64,000 nucleotides of DNA, taken from Histoplasma ohiense (taxonomy: Eukaryota; Ascomycota; Eurotiomycetes; Onygenales; Ajellomycetaceae). Position numbers and translations under genes: made by a program. The number at the start of each line of letters is the position of its first letter. Positions within the stretch are counted from its first letter, which is position 1. The notes beneath the pieces are model-generated. The model worked only from the letters and a program-made list of their open reading frames with translations, searched no databases and was not told the DNA's origin. The DNA is taken from assembly GCA_017607445.1 (NCBI GenBank), contig JAEVHH010000005.1:3167001-3231000 (forward strand), read 5' to 3'. Shown here piece after piece: positions 1-14,340 of the stretch.

Positions 1-976
1 TATCCCGAGGCGGTGCTGAATAGAAAGAAAATGCCACCCGATTCTTCTCGGCTTCTTGAGAAAGCACCTTTCTTCAGGGTGTGGGTTGTCCGTACAGGAT
101 GGAATCAGAGGTACTATTGAAATTGGCTGACTACTACTATGCCAACCGGAGGAATGGTAAAAAGAAGAATCAGGAGAAACGACAAAGAGACCCTGAGATC
201 AGAAGCAGAAGCGGAAACTGGGACAGACACAGCCGATCATCTTTGTGGCGCCGATTCCTGGTGGTGGTGAATGGAGGTTATCGCTGCCCTAAATAAATAA
301 ACCATCTGCGCCCAAAGCCAGTTGGATACTCTGCTCATCATAGTTTTTATTTCTCCCCTTGAATGAACTAAATAGTTTCTCAACATTAACTTTGCCACAA
401 TGGCGCAGTAAAACAACATGTGCGAAGCCCGTTGCGAGTTGACGCGGCTCCGAATATGAACGGATCTGGATTTTTGATCCCTCTGTTCTGCTTTCTCGCC
501 ATTGGCAAATTGGAGTGGACATCCTGTGCAGGGATTCCCAACTCTGTCTTACGCTTCGCACACCAGTCTGTTTGTGTGTCTCCTAATTCAACAAGCCCAG
601 AGAAATCCGCCTCTGAATGACGTGGATTCAATAATCTAGAGACCAATAATGGGACCTGTTACTGTTAAACGTGTGGAAAATACTATTGAATCCGCAGCAG
701 AGCTGAACCGGTAGATTCTGGCCCAAATTGAGTTGTCTCCAGGCAAATTCTGTCCTTAGACCTCTTGCCAATGGCACTTGGGACAAAGCTTCAAGCTTCT
801 TCATCCGTGTCAATGGTCGGAGTTTATTCAGGCGGCTTCTTGTCATTTTATGTCTATTCAAGTTTAAATTCACATGATAATATACAATGTCTATTCACAC
901 CTAGAACCTCCGAATCGAAGACTTTTATGGCTTAACCAACTCCCCCCCTCCTTGCCCTTGCTTTCATCCACCTCCT
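1..976. other. Left flank, no recognisable gene
   Basis: Only short overlapping open frames occur on both strands, and none has splice context or a family signature I recognise. The stretch just beyond the stop of the ATP12 gene should contain its 3' UTR. Confidence 0.5.
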
Positions 977-2268
977 CTATCTCTGTTCCCCGCCCACAAG
1001 CAGCACAACAGAACCAAGTTGCCTCCTAATATCCTCCTTATCAACATCGTGAGTGTCTTCCACCTCCCCCCACTTATCCGTCTGCCATGTGACCTCCAGC
1101 GTCGACGCCTCCGCCGCTTGCTCAATGCCAAACTCCCTGCGCTCCTCCGGTTGCAGGTGGCGGAATTGCTCACTCCATTCAATAACAAACCGTGCAGCAA
1201 CCAACAAACTTCTGCTCGCCAAAACACCCCTTTCCAACCCAGCTAGCTCGTACGCGGGCAAACCATAGATCCATCCACGTATAACCTCCTTGGTAAGCGG
1301 CAGTTGCGGTGTGGGCATGATGCTATTCTCCTCTAGAGCAGGTCTGATCTCAATGCCCGGCCACACTTTTGCTGTCAGGAAATCGATGATCGGCCGAGCA
1401 GTTCTAATCTGGAGATCTCGCAGCGACTTCTCCGATTTCTCCTCCCCATTCAGGTCGTGTACATCTGGATCATGAATGCTCTTCTCTGGCGCCCAGCTTA
1501 GCAGCGTGTCCGTGTCTAGATATCGCATTGTGGCCTTCGTTATTTGGTTGCGGATGGTATTTTGACCGGCGGCATCTTCCACAGCGATATCCTGTGCCCT
1601 TGCCGTGAGGGAGGTTAATGGAATTAAGTGCTGTTTTAGAGCTTGCTGGGCGGAGACTAGCAGGTCCCATTCGAGCGCGATGGCGAGTGCTAGATGTGGT
1701 TTTGAAGCGGGGATTGTGATGATTTTCTTTGCTGGAGTTCGGACGGCGCGGGAGTCTAGGAATATTTGATACCCATCTGTGCATAAATCATAAATAATTA
1801 ACGTATCAGTAACATTTTCTACGCTAATCAACGATTCCGTTGTTGAGGAATAAATAAAAACAATAAAATATAAAAATAAGCTCAATTGCACGCGCATTAC
1901 GCCCCTGGTTTATGTTCTAGGAAACAGAAAGGATGTTTGTCTTTCTTACCATCCACCTCCTTAACATGCACATCCTTCCAATATCGCCTTTTCAGCGGTT
2001 TCGAAGACGCCGAACCTCGTCCTGAATCTGCGACATTGCCCTGCTGTATGAGGTCTGATTGCTTCTTTCTCCTCTCAATGCGCTCGACGAATTCGGGAGA
2101 CGGAGCCGGGGGCTTTGGAGGTGGCCCTCTGACGTTTATGGGATGCGCAACGGCCGCTTTTGCTGCTGATGAGTGTATATGTCGCGAGGGAATAGGCGCC
2201 CTAACCCTGGTCAGACCTAAAAAGGTCCTAGCATTAAATGTGATAGGTATCCTTGGGATTGATTTCAT
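977..2268 (-). CDS. ATP12: ATP12-like mitochondrial F1-ATPase assembly chaperone
   Basis: Two exons, 1950-2268 and 977-1776. They are separated by a 173-bp intron with donor GTAAGA and acceptor GCACAG, and join in phase to give 372 aa. The first ~45 residues are rich in R and S and lack acidic residues, as expected for a mitochondrial presequence. The mature part opens with RYWKDVHVKEV, continues across the splice with DGYQIFLDSR, and carries the ALEWDLL segment, all characteristic of the ATP12 family. In yeast this matrix protein binds F1 alpha subunits and prevents their aggregation before the F1 hexamer forms. Reading through the intron gives an in-frame stop, so splicing is required. Family assignment is firm; the yeast symbol is used by analogy. 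Confidence 0.93.
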
Positions 2269-5200
2269 GGTTGCAGCTTTGGAGTTGGGACATCGAAATT
2301 CTACGATTTATTTGGTCGTGCAATATTTGTAATTTCTGCACAGCCACACTCTCTTTGTGGCTTGCGTACGTTGGTGGCTTGTCTGTGTTCCTTCTACAGA
2401 ACTGTACTTTCTTGTACGTTCCTGCAGCTACAACAAGGTCGATCCTCCTCCTTCTCCCCACTAGCCAGCGTACGCATTCCTCAAGAAGTGCAGAGAGATT
2501 TGGTTAAGAAACGCTTGATGGGTGGACTGAGCTTTCTAGCCATATGACCACGGATGGCTTAAGCCGAAGGATTTTTGTTAACAGTCTATCACAGACATAA
2601 TCCACAAGACTTTCGCCTTCGAGAATCGCAGCAGGTGTCACCCTTTCTGAACTACAATATGAGCCCCAACCGGGTGTCATCGTTTAAGAAGAGATGGTTC
2701 TCTCACACGCACAATTCACTGGTTGGATAGGGACCTCATTGCAAGTGGAAGAGGAGCATGCCAGCTATGAACCGATATAGTCACTATTTCGCGATCTCCA
2801 ATTGAAGCAGTTGCTGCAATTTACAACCCAAGATTGGTCTTGAAAACCATGAGGGTGGAAGTTTCTGAAAGCCTTTTTGTGACTCGGAACACACATACCT
2901 AGCCCTGTTTGGAGCCGCAAAAATAAGGCGAGTGCTCGTAGTCTATGGTGCTGATCCTGATTATATCTCCATCAAAGGCTTCACTTGATCTGACCACCCC
3001 TTCACATGGACGCTCTGCTGTGACAGTTTCCAAGCATCCATAACGGTGATCCATGAGATAATTCTCGTCTTTCAATGCTCGTCCTATGGACACATCCATT
3101 TCAGGATCTACTATGAGAAAATATTACTAGAGGGGTTGAGAAACAGCGTCTGGAAGGCGGTGCGGCCGATATTGATCAACTAGTTTATTCCACAGCTGGG
3201 ATAAATACACAGAATGTGCCATTTTCTCTTGCCAGGCTTATTGACCAGGAGACCAGCTGTACACAAGACAGACACAATGAATTTCCAGGTGCTTTCCACA
3301 CAACCAACTCAGTGGGCACCTGATTGGTGTAGTATTACTCTATTTGCTTCTTGACACTGAAACCCCACCACCTCAACGCAATGACTTCCCTGCCCCCAAT
3401 TGAGTGCCAGCTATTTCTCCCGAGATTTGGAGCTCTGCCTGTGATGAAGCTGGATATGCTATATTGAATGATCTGAGCGGAAGTGCTATTTTCGGAATCA
3501 GGTCTCTGAAAAAAATACTCAACGCGGTTTTTTATTCCATTTTTTCAAGAAAAGCTACGCAACAACGGAACCTTGCGCCTTCCTCCGAAGGAAGTTTAGA
3601 CAAGCTGGAATTATTAGCAAAGTGTTCCACAAACTTTCCCATCACAAAAAAAAGGTCAACGAATAATATCTTGAGGAGCTTATGACAGACATGAATTAAG
3701 TCTCATTTTGTATGCTGTGATTATCTATTGTTGTTATTTACTTCTTTTTGTACAGTACAATGATTACAATGACAATCAAGGGTGTGTATAGCTCACTGTA
3801 ATGTCCAATGCCTTGCCACTGTTTGTCCACTTTATCTGAGTGAGTCCACATGCTCTCATGGATTTTTTGAGAGTTCACTCCTGTTGCATTTGACATCTAT
3901 ACATGGGCCTTTCAAAGTCAGTGACCAGACTTACTGCCCAGTTCGAAGAGTTGTTATTCTTTTCATATCAAAAGAAAGCTTGAGTTGGCAGTGATTGTTT
4001 AATCCCCTGTAACTATGTCAATGATGGATGATCTTGACAAATCACATGACTATGATTTCATCCATATTCTTTGACGGGTTGGGGCGGCCGCGCTGAAACT
4101 TCAGAAGCACCGCAAGACCGAGGATATTCTGGCATAAGGGGCTTTGCCATGACTTGCCTCACTGCAAAGATATATGCAATTGTTTTGGGACCATTCTGGG
4201 GCAATTCGGGGCGAAGTGAATACTCCCAGAGCTTGGAATAGATGCTAGAACTAGTATCTGCTGCATGGAATTGTCCGTCTGTTTAAACAACAGTGTTTCA
4301 ATTATTTCATTGGCACATTGGTTAAAGTGTGCTTACCAGTCAACTGGCAAAGCCACCGGAAGATCGTAAGTGGATTCCTAACTTATTAAAACGCTGAACT
4401 GATGCGAACGAGCTGCTAGTAGTGCCTTTCCATTCTCCATCGACCCAATCCCCCTGAACCTTTAGCGATGAATACAATCTTGAAATATATGCTTTTAATG
4501 TCTTATGTTGTGCCATTGACCTTGCCAGGTCTCCTTTTTAATTGCTTGTATTGAAACCTTTTCCGTTCCAGTCCTCTGGATCACTGCAGCTAACCAATAT
4601 AGTCAAACTAATTCTACATCTGCAGAAAATAATGCCCGATGACTGATCCTGTTTACGGAACGGAGTTAAAAAAACAGAAGGCAATGAAGCTGGAATAAGC
4701 TTGAGTAACCTGAAACACACCTAGAATATCAGAAAGCGGGTCTCGCATGGAACAAGGTCTCGAAATCGGCTTGGACAGCCTTATGGATATGGGAAATAGT
4801 CCCTACGAATTTTTTGGTTTCGTCACTAATCCCAAACACCACCCCATGTTGATGCTTACATTAGCTTGACCTGGGCCTGCATCTCCCTCTCGAGCAGCGA
4901 ATATACTAGCAACCTCGACTCGCGCAAGTCAGAGCTGCGTTTCGCTTGCCGAATGGACATCATGCCACCACGTGGAAAGATAAAGGGAACTGTCGATAAG
5001 ACATGAGCGTCTAATAAACTCTCTGTTTAGCATAACGATATCAAGTGCTGGGAGCATACTATGGTCCCGACACGCCTAAAGCTATAACGTCGCCCTTTAT
5101 AGGCAAGCACATCTGCTCGTCTGCATCTGGACCACTTCTCCTGCGAGCCACTTCAACACTAGCAGACGAAGATCACGGCGTTGATTCACTGACTCTATCT

Positions 5201-7697
5201 AGGAGCCTGCGAAGAGGGGTCCTTGCGTCGTGTATTTTCCAATACCGGAATCCGGTTCGATTTATGGCATTGGTTTATTATTGCATGGACATCCCTGGAA
5301 GGGAACCGAGCGCAGAATATACCAAGAAACTTACTTACAATGTAACTGACAACCAACACATGGGCAAACGCACGTCGCTTCACATCTCACCGATCTTCCA
5401 AGGTACCTGCAGTGTATCCGCACGCCATTAAGAACCCTGAAGTACCCCAGAAATATGGCGCCCCATGCGCGGGAAATGAAGCGTCCCGCATGATGTGTAC
5501 ATTAGGGTGAATGTGTCCATTCTTTTGGGCGATCATGGGAATTATGAGATCATGCATGTCTCCAGAAAAAGAAAAGAGCATAACGGTGTCCAACGCCCTA
5601 GACACCAGGACACAGACTAAAATGATCGTGTCGTCATTCCTCTAGTGATTCTATTTAATCGTTGGCTTGATGCTTCCGAATTGTTTTCATTTCAGGGTTT
5701 CTTACGTCCACATAATATCCTCCACTATTCTGCACTCTCTGCTTTAGAACCCCGTGCTAACTAGTGACCTGCAGAACAGGCAAACTGTTTCAGCAAAGGC
5801 CTTATTTTAGAAATACGGGCTCTTGCCCGAGTGGCCGACTTTCGGTTGTAAGTGAAGCTGATACCTTGCCTGACTTTATACTATGTCTCTAGTGGAAAAC
5901 TCCCTAATGATGAGCACGCTTATAAAAGGAATATTAAAAATCCTATGTGGTCGCAAATATCAACTTCTAAAGCGCAGAAGTTATTTACTTTTTGGACTGT
6001 CTACTTTCAGGTTATCATGATTATAGTTTTAAACACGGCAGGAGGCTGTATATGAAAATGAGATCACGGCTACTAGAAAATTACTTCAGCATGAAATATG
6101 CCATGTACTAGAGTTAACTCGGGGGCTGTGGAAAAGAATTATAGCACTATTATATGACATTAAACTACAAAGCACTTTTCTAGGACATTTCTCCATCCGG
6201 TTTAGGCCGCCTGTGATTTATATCGCTTATTCCTGTCTGATTAAAACGAATAATGGATTCCTTCCCTTCTGCTCGACATCGCCACATTACATCGGCCAGG
6301 AATGTGGGTAAAAAGGGCCATAAAAGGGAACAGACAAACTCAGGAATTTGCAAATCGATTAAAGAGAATGCTCAATACATGAAATATCAACAGACGTTGG
6401 ATTTTTCTGCCAGACATGCTCCTTGCAACACAACTTGGGTATTGAATGCAGTAGGATAAGAATAAAGTGAGTAATATATACTAGTATGTATATATATATA
6501 TATATCAAGAGATATAAACAAATATCAATATATCAAACAAGATAAGAAAACAGAGTTGAAATTGTTATATTCCTAACCAGAACTTTTTGAAAGAAATGTA
6601 AACATGAGGTTGGGACAAGAATCCGAGGTAGTAACTATTGAAGAAAAGACCATTATTACGTTATCGAATTTTGAAAGAAATTGAAAGCGGCATCAAGAGA
6701 ATGCAGATTGAAAAATAAAATAAGATAAAACAGATAAGCTCTCAGCTGAGCATAAAATAATATTCCTTCTTTGTCTGTTCCCGTGTCATGGAGACATTAG
6801 AATTAAATCGCTCCAACCCTGAACCATGTAATTTTGGTAGTTAAATAAGAACTGAAGAGACAAAAAGGCGAAAAGACCCAAAGAAATGTGGTTCTGTTAT
6901 TCCCAAGGCTCTATACTTTTGTTGGTTGTTGTCGAATTTTCTCATTGTCCAAACTGTCGTGATTTTTTGGTAAATTCGATCGTAATAACAAGAAGATTCG
7001 TGATTATCGTGATGTTTTAGAATCCGGTGATGGTCAAAAATAGTAATGAAAAAATTGAAAAGAAAATCAGATATAGGAAGGAAGGAAGAGATAACGAAAA
7101 CGAAAAGAAATAGAAACGGTATTAAAAATAAATCGAAAATTGAAGAGCAGAAATGACAACGATTTGCAAGACATTGGATGCTGATTGTGATTTCGACGAT
7201 CACAAGTGCGCCGACGCCAACAAGTAACAACGAAATAGGGGTATATTTTTTGAGCCGGAAGTCGAACCAGAAAGGGAAAAAGCATATGATCGTTGAGGAC
7301 CTGGAAGCATGGCTTGGTTAATGCACCGCTTCCGACTGGGGCTGTTGACGGGACGGGTCGGTCCATCCTTGAAACGGACAAGGACGGAGTAAGAAAAAGT
7401 AAATTGCATGTCGTGCATTTGTCACGTTCCATCGTGGCTTGGACAACGAAAATCGTTGCTTCCAGATTTGGCATGCTGCATCGAAGCATAGGACAGAGTG
7501 GATGGCTCCATAAGCTAATGTAAGAGGCCAGCACAGTAGCGTGCCTGCTTGGAGTGGGGAGCTGGAGGTCTTTGTTGCAGTATCAAATTTCCGCAATACA
7601 AAGAATCGTATTTTATACGGCCAGGTCCGAAAAATTCTGCATTTTGCTGATTTTTGTGGTAAGGGCGTCAGGACATACGTAACAAAAGTCCAAAATA
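2269..7697. other. Gene-poor tract of about 5.4 kb
   Basis: Codon-like open frames are all short (under ~155 codons) and overlap on both strands, with no recognisable family. A minus-strand frame near 2899-3114 follows a TTTCTCATAG acceptor-like site and could be a lone terminal exon, but no upstream exon is visible. A (TA)n run lies near 6484-6505. No transposase or reverse-transcriptase motif was seen. Confidence 0.4.
6484..6505. repeat. (TA)n microsatellite
   Basis: A run of about ten TA dinucleotides lies in otherwise AT-rich intergenic DNA. Confidence 0.8.
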
Positions 7698-9848
7698 TTA
7701 TTGCTTCGAGATCCAGAACAGAGAATACTTTGCCCACGCATTCTTCTCGTCGCCTGGCTTCTCCCGCATTCGTTCGGCATCACTAGCATCTGCACCATCG
7801 CGGGTGCCCCATGTGGTCTGAATTGCAACAGTACATTCATGTCAGCGATTGAATGATAGAGGAAGTGTTTCCTGCCTGCAAGAGAGTGGCATCGCTTGGT
7901 ACAAAACACAGTAAGAGATGGAAGGAGAAGGACGCTATTTTGGTGCTCGCTTGTGACGGACTGCACAATATCAGCCAACCAAGTCGGTAGACCCACTTAG
8001 CCTGAAACCCACACGTTTGAAGTGGAGATTTACAGGGTGGGCAAACGAAGGGGCTGTTCGGAATGAAGAAGGAAGGGCTAGAACAACTGCCAATAGCCCC
8101 GCCATTGCCAGGTACTGTGTGCAAGACGTTCAAGTAACGTTGGTAAAACTAGCTGACCCACATGTGTCTGTACTTCGCTGGGAACGGAGCAAGGAGAAGT
8201 GGTACTTACCACATTCAGAGTAAATGCAGCGTAAACCTTTATTAGTCCGTGGAAATATCCGAACAATATCGAAACTGGGAGAAGGAGGAAATCCACTGGA
8301 TATCGAATGTAATGACCGAGAAGCTTGATGAATTTGCTAACAAACATCCACGTAACTAATGATTTCAGTGCGAACATGCGAGACTCCTCACTCCACTCTT
8401 TTGTGCCGTAATAGCAGAATGCGACGAGGGCGAGATCCCCAATGAAGGCAGGAGGCGAAAGTGTGGTAAGATAGACGGCGTAGGTACTCCATGGCTGGCG
8501 GCTAATGGAAGAGGTTGCCAACACGGACCCCTAATGTTAGCTTCTGGTCTAATTATGGTTCGTCATCATAGCAAGGATGAGGCTGGATGTCAAGTTACAA
8601 CTTCTGCACCAGGGCTTAAGAGGGCTTTGATTGCGCGATTTGCTGGGGCTAGGTCCAAGGGGAGGGCTAAAAAGAAAAGACAAGAACAGGCGAGTAAAGA
8701 AAGCGCAAAAAAAGGCCAAATGAAATACGGAGTCGTATGCATATAAGAAAAATCAAGCAAATAATAACACCCCCCTTAAAAAAAAAAAAAAAAAGGCCAA
8801 GGAGGCCAAAATTCCTCCTTAACGAATTCAATGATTTCGCCACTGAGTTCGCTCTCAAAAAAGAAAAGGCAAAGCTCGCGAAATGCGAAATGGGCGAGAA
8901 TGGTTGGAAGTTGGGAGGGGGGCTTCGTCAAATGAGGAGGATGGAGTGACGCTAGCTAGAGGGGGGAGAGAAACTTACTACCAAACAACCTGCTCCTGGA
9001 TCAAGGTTGTGAGATTACTCCGCCAGTTACTTCTTGACCACCGAACGCACTGCTTGAGGAATTTTGCATTGTTCTCGAGGGTCGTTTGGATTTCCACTTC
9101 CGGGTGGTATTGGAAATATGTTTCCCATCCGTGAGTTACCATCCAGCGTGATAGGAAATTATCGTCATCTGCGTTCAATTCATATTTGCCAAACCACCAC
9201 TCCTCGTGTGTGAAGTTATAGGTGAAATCTCGGTCTTGAAGGATTTTGGTTCGGTAAGCAGAAGTACGTCCAGAGAGGCAAGGCATCCCTCCGTCCACCT
9301 GAGTTGTTGCGGCGCAATCAAAATTCCTGCGCTCCAAGTACAGCGCACCTAGGAAGTCCCACACTCGCTGTGTAGAGAACAAAGGTGCATCCGATCTCCG
9401 TAACCGCTGGCAAGTTGCTACTCCTCCGTAAATAGGATCTTCAAAAACCGCTAGCAGCCATGTCAGTTCCTTCAGTGGCCAGCTTACATCGTCATCAACA
9501 AAAACGGTAATTTTGGTCTGGACCTCGGGAATAGCCCGCACCATTTGGCGTCTTTTGTTTGGTTTTGGGATGCTAAGCAATTTGATCCGGGTTTTTGATG
9601 CTGGCATATCCTTGAGCATTTCCTCCGCGTTCCCCCTATTGCTATCAATTGTCACAAGAATAATTTGAAAAGGTTCGTTCAGAAGAATGGTTCGAAGAGT
9701 TTCTTCCAATTCATCTCCACAGCCCTGTAGGGAAGGTATGATAATCGTTGCATCTTGAGACGTCAAAGTCGGGTTTTCTGGCGGAGGAATCGACCGGAAT
9801 GTCCAAACGGCAATCAAATTAACAACTAGACGCACATATCGATAGAGA
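7698..9848 (-). CDS. Cps1/hyaluronan-synthase-like GT2 glycosyltransferase (5' exon unresolved)
   Basis: The three downstream exons are clear: 8979-9848, 8210-8501 and 7698-7817, joined by introns of 477 and 392 bp with GTAAGT donors. The catalytic exon has the GT2 signatures: VIIPSL-type strand (here TIIIPSLQGC), VDDDVSW metal-binding aspartates, NADDDNF, and QCVRWSRSNW, which is the QxxRW motif of processive synthases. The middle exon (YRQPWSTYAVYL through FTLNV) is hydrophobic and membrane-spanning, and the last encodes TTWGTRDGAD and a hydrophilic tail. Fungal Cps1-type proteins are membrane polysaccharide synthases; substrate cannot be read from sequence. The exon at 9848 opens mid-codon at LYRYVRLVVNL after an AAAATAG acceptor, so at least one upstream exon (probably another membrane helix, between about 9.97 and 10.56 kb) is missing from this model. 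A GTG in this exon should not be taken as the start. Confidence 0.85.
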
Positions 9849-10862
9849 CTATTTTATTCCCAACGTCAGTAAAGGACCCAGAAGCCAATCTTCATGACCT
9901 TCAACACTCTAGCAATGCCCACGACCGCCAATTGACAGTTGCTTGGGTGGAGCCCACTAACAATAAAATCTTAAAACAAACCAAATACACGTTGTCGAAC
10001 TCCATATTAACATAAAAGGCGAACCTGGGGCTTCACTTCCCCGAAACTTCTAGATGTACGCAAACACAATGCCGCCCGAGAGAATTCTATCCGCCCAGTT
10101 GTATGAAAAACAGAGAGATAAGGACAGGTAATGACAAAAAACCAAGATTGACCAAACGATGTCACCAACAATTGAAACGACAGTCAGTCCCAGTGGAAGA
10201 AGCACTGGATGCAAAAAAGTAGTTGGAATTGAAACAAATAATCTGGAAAGTGAGAAGGAAAGTGGGAGAAAACGAATTAATAAACGAAATAGTACGGAGT
10301 AATAAAGAGCGAGGAGGATGAAAGCGAAGGAGTGACTGGGGGAGAGGGGGGGTATACAAAACCTTGTTGTGGGGAGCTCCGAGAACGGCCAGCATGGAAT
10401 AGCCCGCCCTCGAGTCGTGGATATCATATGCAAATAACCAACAGAAATCGGATTGGGCTGAGAAATACTCGATACAAAATTAGCCATTGTTATCCCAGTT
10501 CTCAAATTTATTCTCTCTACTTGGGAATTTTTCTTTTTTCCCTGTTGGCTTACCATTGATGCTCATTGCTTTCAACTTAAATATTCTCTTTGATTTTCAT
10601 TTTATTTCTTTTGGTGTTTTGCAGCTGCAGGTAATATGGATACCATGCAAGGGAGGTGCCGTACTTGCTACCAGCGCTAGCAAGGATTACAAACGAGGAT
10701 AATCGTAAGTGTTAGGGTAGTAACATTCGAAGGTTCATGGAAGCTGGCGTGCGCAAAAGGTGGCAGGGTTATTTCAGCGAAAAGAATCCAGCCATGGGTA
10801 CATCCTCTGTACATTGCACCCAATTGTTCTGTGCTTCGCAAGCAATCTGCATCGAGATTCGT

Positions 10863-11417
10863 TTAGTGGGCGTTTCTACATGCGGTGGTGAAAATATTGA
10901 GAGTGGACTTACCAGGATCAATTCTCAAGAAGGTTGGTTGGTCAGCGGCCAAAACTGGAGCAATCGTGATGGAGTTAGCTCTGGAAATTGCCGAAGCAAC
11001 CACGGATGATGAGCATAACGTCTGGCCTGTAATATGTGACATTTGGATGAACAAGAAGTCCAGATTGTGATTGGTATCCTGGCCTAATGAAGTGTTCCAG
11101 ACTATTGTGACTGTCGCATCGTCAAGCTGGGAAATAATCCACCTGAAATGTTGATTGGAAGTCACATTCTTCCAGTTGAACCACAATGTTTTACTGGCAA
11201 GCTGGCTGTTCCAATCACATTTCCAGCATTGGATTCTGGCAATGGACGGAATTTTCTTCAACTAGAGAGACTTTCCTAAGCATTGGAACCAAATAAAAGG
11301 AAGCTTACAGCAAAGGGGATAAAAGCCGAACACGGTATGAAAATTTTTCCATGGATCCTTCTCTTTCTTGCTAATTTCTCCTGTCTGCCATGTCCCGTCA
11401 TCAGCAAGAAGCTGCAA
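10863..11417 (-). CDS. Possible spliced gene, unassigned
   Basis: A 132-codon open frame on the minus strand is preceded by a well-formed short intron (donor GTAAGC near 11308, acceptor CTCTCTAG near 11263). In phase with it, an ATG-led stretch begins near 11417. The product would have several Trp and an NWKNVTS-like segment. I recognise no family. A further GTAAGTCC donor near the 3' end suggests the true C-terminus may differ. Treat it as a candidate for transcript data only. Confidence 0.22.
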
Positions 11418-14340
11418 TTACAGAGAGCAACACAACGGAGTAGACCATAGGGCCAACGAGTTTAAGTCCTGCGTATTGATATCATTCTTACATACCGGTC
11501 TATGCTTGATCTCGTAAACTACCCCGGCCGACTACTCCATTGTCTCATCCCAGATTCCAAACCAATCTCGGCTCTACGCAGTAGGCCCTCCCCACCACGC
11601 AGAGTGGCGCGCTGAGGCGCAAACGTCGCCAAAGGTGATGATCCTAGTGGCGATCATCTATCTGTACGAGACATATTGTTGGCGAGGCGTAGCCGCTAAC
11701 CAGGATCGGCTCAAGCTGGATATAACCTTGTAGAAACTGATGGGCAATTTGGACCAGAATAGAAACAAGGGAGAACCAATTCAAATGCACTAGCTGTGGA
11801 TATCGAGATTCGCTTATATCTGGCGAATGCTATCTCCTGTGGTTTGGCACGTCATTTGTTAGCTACGAAATGTTTGAAGAGCATATAGTAAGAAATAACA
11901 AGGTACAGTACTATAAATATTGTTTTCTGACAGACCTGAAGTCCAGTATTGACTGGCTTGCCCAATTCCTGTCTTGCGCTCCTGACATTCTGGAGTGGCA
12001 TTCGGCTCTCGTAAAGACTCTGGATCATCACAGCTTTATGCATGCACGCCGTGAATGGGCTTCGGGCAAGAAAATTTTATTTGTAATGTAGTGACAACAT
12101 GAAGGCAAAATGTGCCTTTCATTTCCAAAGTCAGAGAGAAACAAAGAATTGGTTGAATGGCCGGTATTATACCACGATATACCGTGAACATAGCAAAAAT
12201 GATGGGATGCAGTCTTGGTCTTCGTAATCATTCTGGCAAGCATAAAAGTTTAAATCTAGTCAGGAATTTTATCTCAACATCAACAGGGCTGTTATCCATT
12301 GATATTGCTACAAGAGTCTGCATTTGTCATTCCACACTCAGTTCCTCAGAAATGCACTGTACAAAACACCCTTTTTTGAGGACATTATATGCGATATCTC
12401 TAAGAACTTCATATTACCACAGTGTGGTAGAAGTAACCCTTACTGCATGCATGATGCTGGTATCTTGTTGGGTGAGGAATTCTTCCCCGTCTTATGATTC
12501 TCTATTGCCTGGGTGATTGGATTGTGCCATCTGGAAGTTAAACGTATTTACTGTTTCTTTCAATCTTCTTTTGACGAAACTGTGTCTGACTTGGAGGTAG
12601 GATTTCGATTTCTTCTGTCTATCACTGCTCGCACCAAGCTAAACGTCGGGAAAGCCGGAGTTTGTCCAGATCCAGCTTTCAACACAGTAGATTTTCTAAA
12701 CGACCTTAACTCACTACCTGAGGTTTACATGTTTTTTCTCACGATGTATCACGTATCCGTGAAAACCGTTCCCATAACTTGCTGCCAAAGCAAGTGGTGG
12801 CAATTCGAGTAAAGGAACATGGGCGTTCTATGCGAGAACCTACCTTCCATATCTCATCCAGACGACTAGCATGGTAAGCGATGATAGCAGTTCAGAGCAT
12901 ATCAGGCATCAAGCGATCGGGGCCATATGATATCCAGGCAAAGGACGAAGACATTAGTGGAGCAGTGAAGTGTTCATTATGATGGAGGTCAAAATTCACC
13001 ATAGCTTTTGCTTTATGAAAACCAATACATGATGTCACTCAAACTGCCACCAACATATTTAACCAGAGACTTTGTGCTCAGTTTCGGCTTAATGTGGGTT
13101 AGGTCTATCCTTCATTTCTATTTCTGCAGCATCTGCTGTCTTCAGAATTATGAACAAAGTGTTGCCTGGCACTGTTACTTCATTCAAGTGGTAGTTGAGG
13201 ATAGTCATTTCCGACTGACAAGTGCCAACAGGATTCGAATTAGCAAGCCAGTTCCTAAGGAATGAGATTGCATTTTTTTTATTTGGCTGTATTTGCGTCT
13301 GGTAGGTCCAGCATGGTTCCTCTATCAGAGCGAGGCCTTTACGCTATATCTTTACAATACTTTCTACGTTCATGAAACAGTATCCCCACCTTTGTTACCA
13401 TTGCATGTCTCGATTTCAATCAAACTCACGACCGAATCATTTGTCTAAAAGCTACATTATTTTGAAAGAGCCTCTTTTGCAAACACTGATAACTATTAGG
13501 CCATGCTTAGGTACTCCGACAGCCCATTATTACGTTTGATACTACCTTCTACTGTTTTCATCAATCGATGTTAATGATTCCTATGAAAAAACAAGAGACA
13601 TCGCAAAATATCAGAAGTAATTCCAACGATAATGAATTTGTCATCACTGTTTTAGGTTCTATTATTTTACCACAGTGGTTCTCTGCTCGATGACAGGAAA
13701 CATGATGCATACAGCATAACAAATATTGTTTCAACAGTTGGTATTCATGGCACACCATTATGGATTCCCACTCGATTCATTTGGAACAAGGCTTCGGAAA
13801 GCCACAATTGTTAACCAATGAATGAGTAGCTTGTGCTGACATTGCTGATAGTTACGGAGTACTTGAAAAATAGACACTTATTGCCTCAAAAGACTGCATA
13901 ATTATGCATGCAGTTGAGCTGCACTATTTCATCCTTGCCATCTGCACTCGCTAGGGTCTTTTCATTCTTTCAACTCACCAGGGGTTTCGGACAGTCTAGA
14001 ACCCGTAAGAAGATTCCGGGATTCTCCTTACAAGAAGAAAAACTAACACCTATAGGCTGCCGTACTACCAAATAATAGCGTTTTTCTGTGCTTATTCTCG
14101 GAATCCTTTCATGAACTGATTTGCCGATCTACGAAACCGTACGGGAGCAAGCGGCACCTAATAAGCCTTAATTTATTATTCACCAAAATAGTTGTACTAT
14201 CGTAAAATCACAGTGGAAATTTGATGCTCCCTGTTCCCGTCTTCCATCCACCAATTCTTTACCTAGGTATGATTCGTGCCAGCACGTGCTCATCGTTGTG
14301 GATAAATACCCCAGCGATATACTCCGTACTTCAGGTTAAC

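Noticed and set aside
5816..5855. CTTGCCCGAGTGGCCGA, resembling a tRNA D-arm
   Set aside because: No matching acceptor stem, anticodon stem or T-arm could be found around it.
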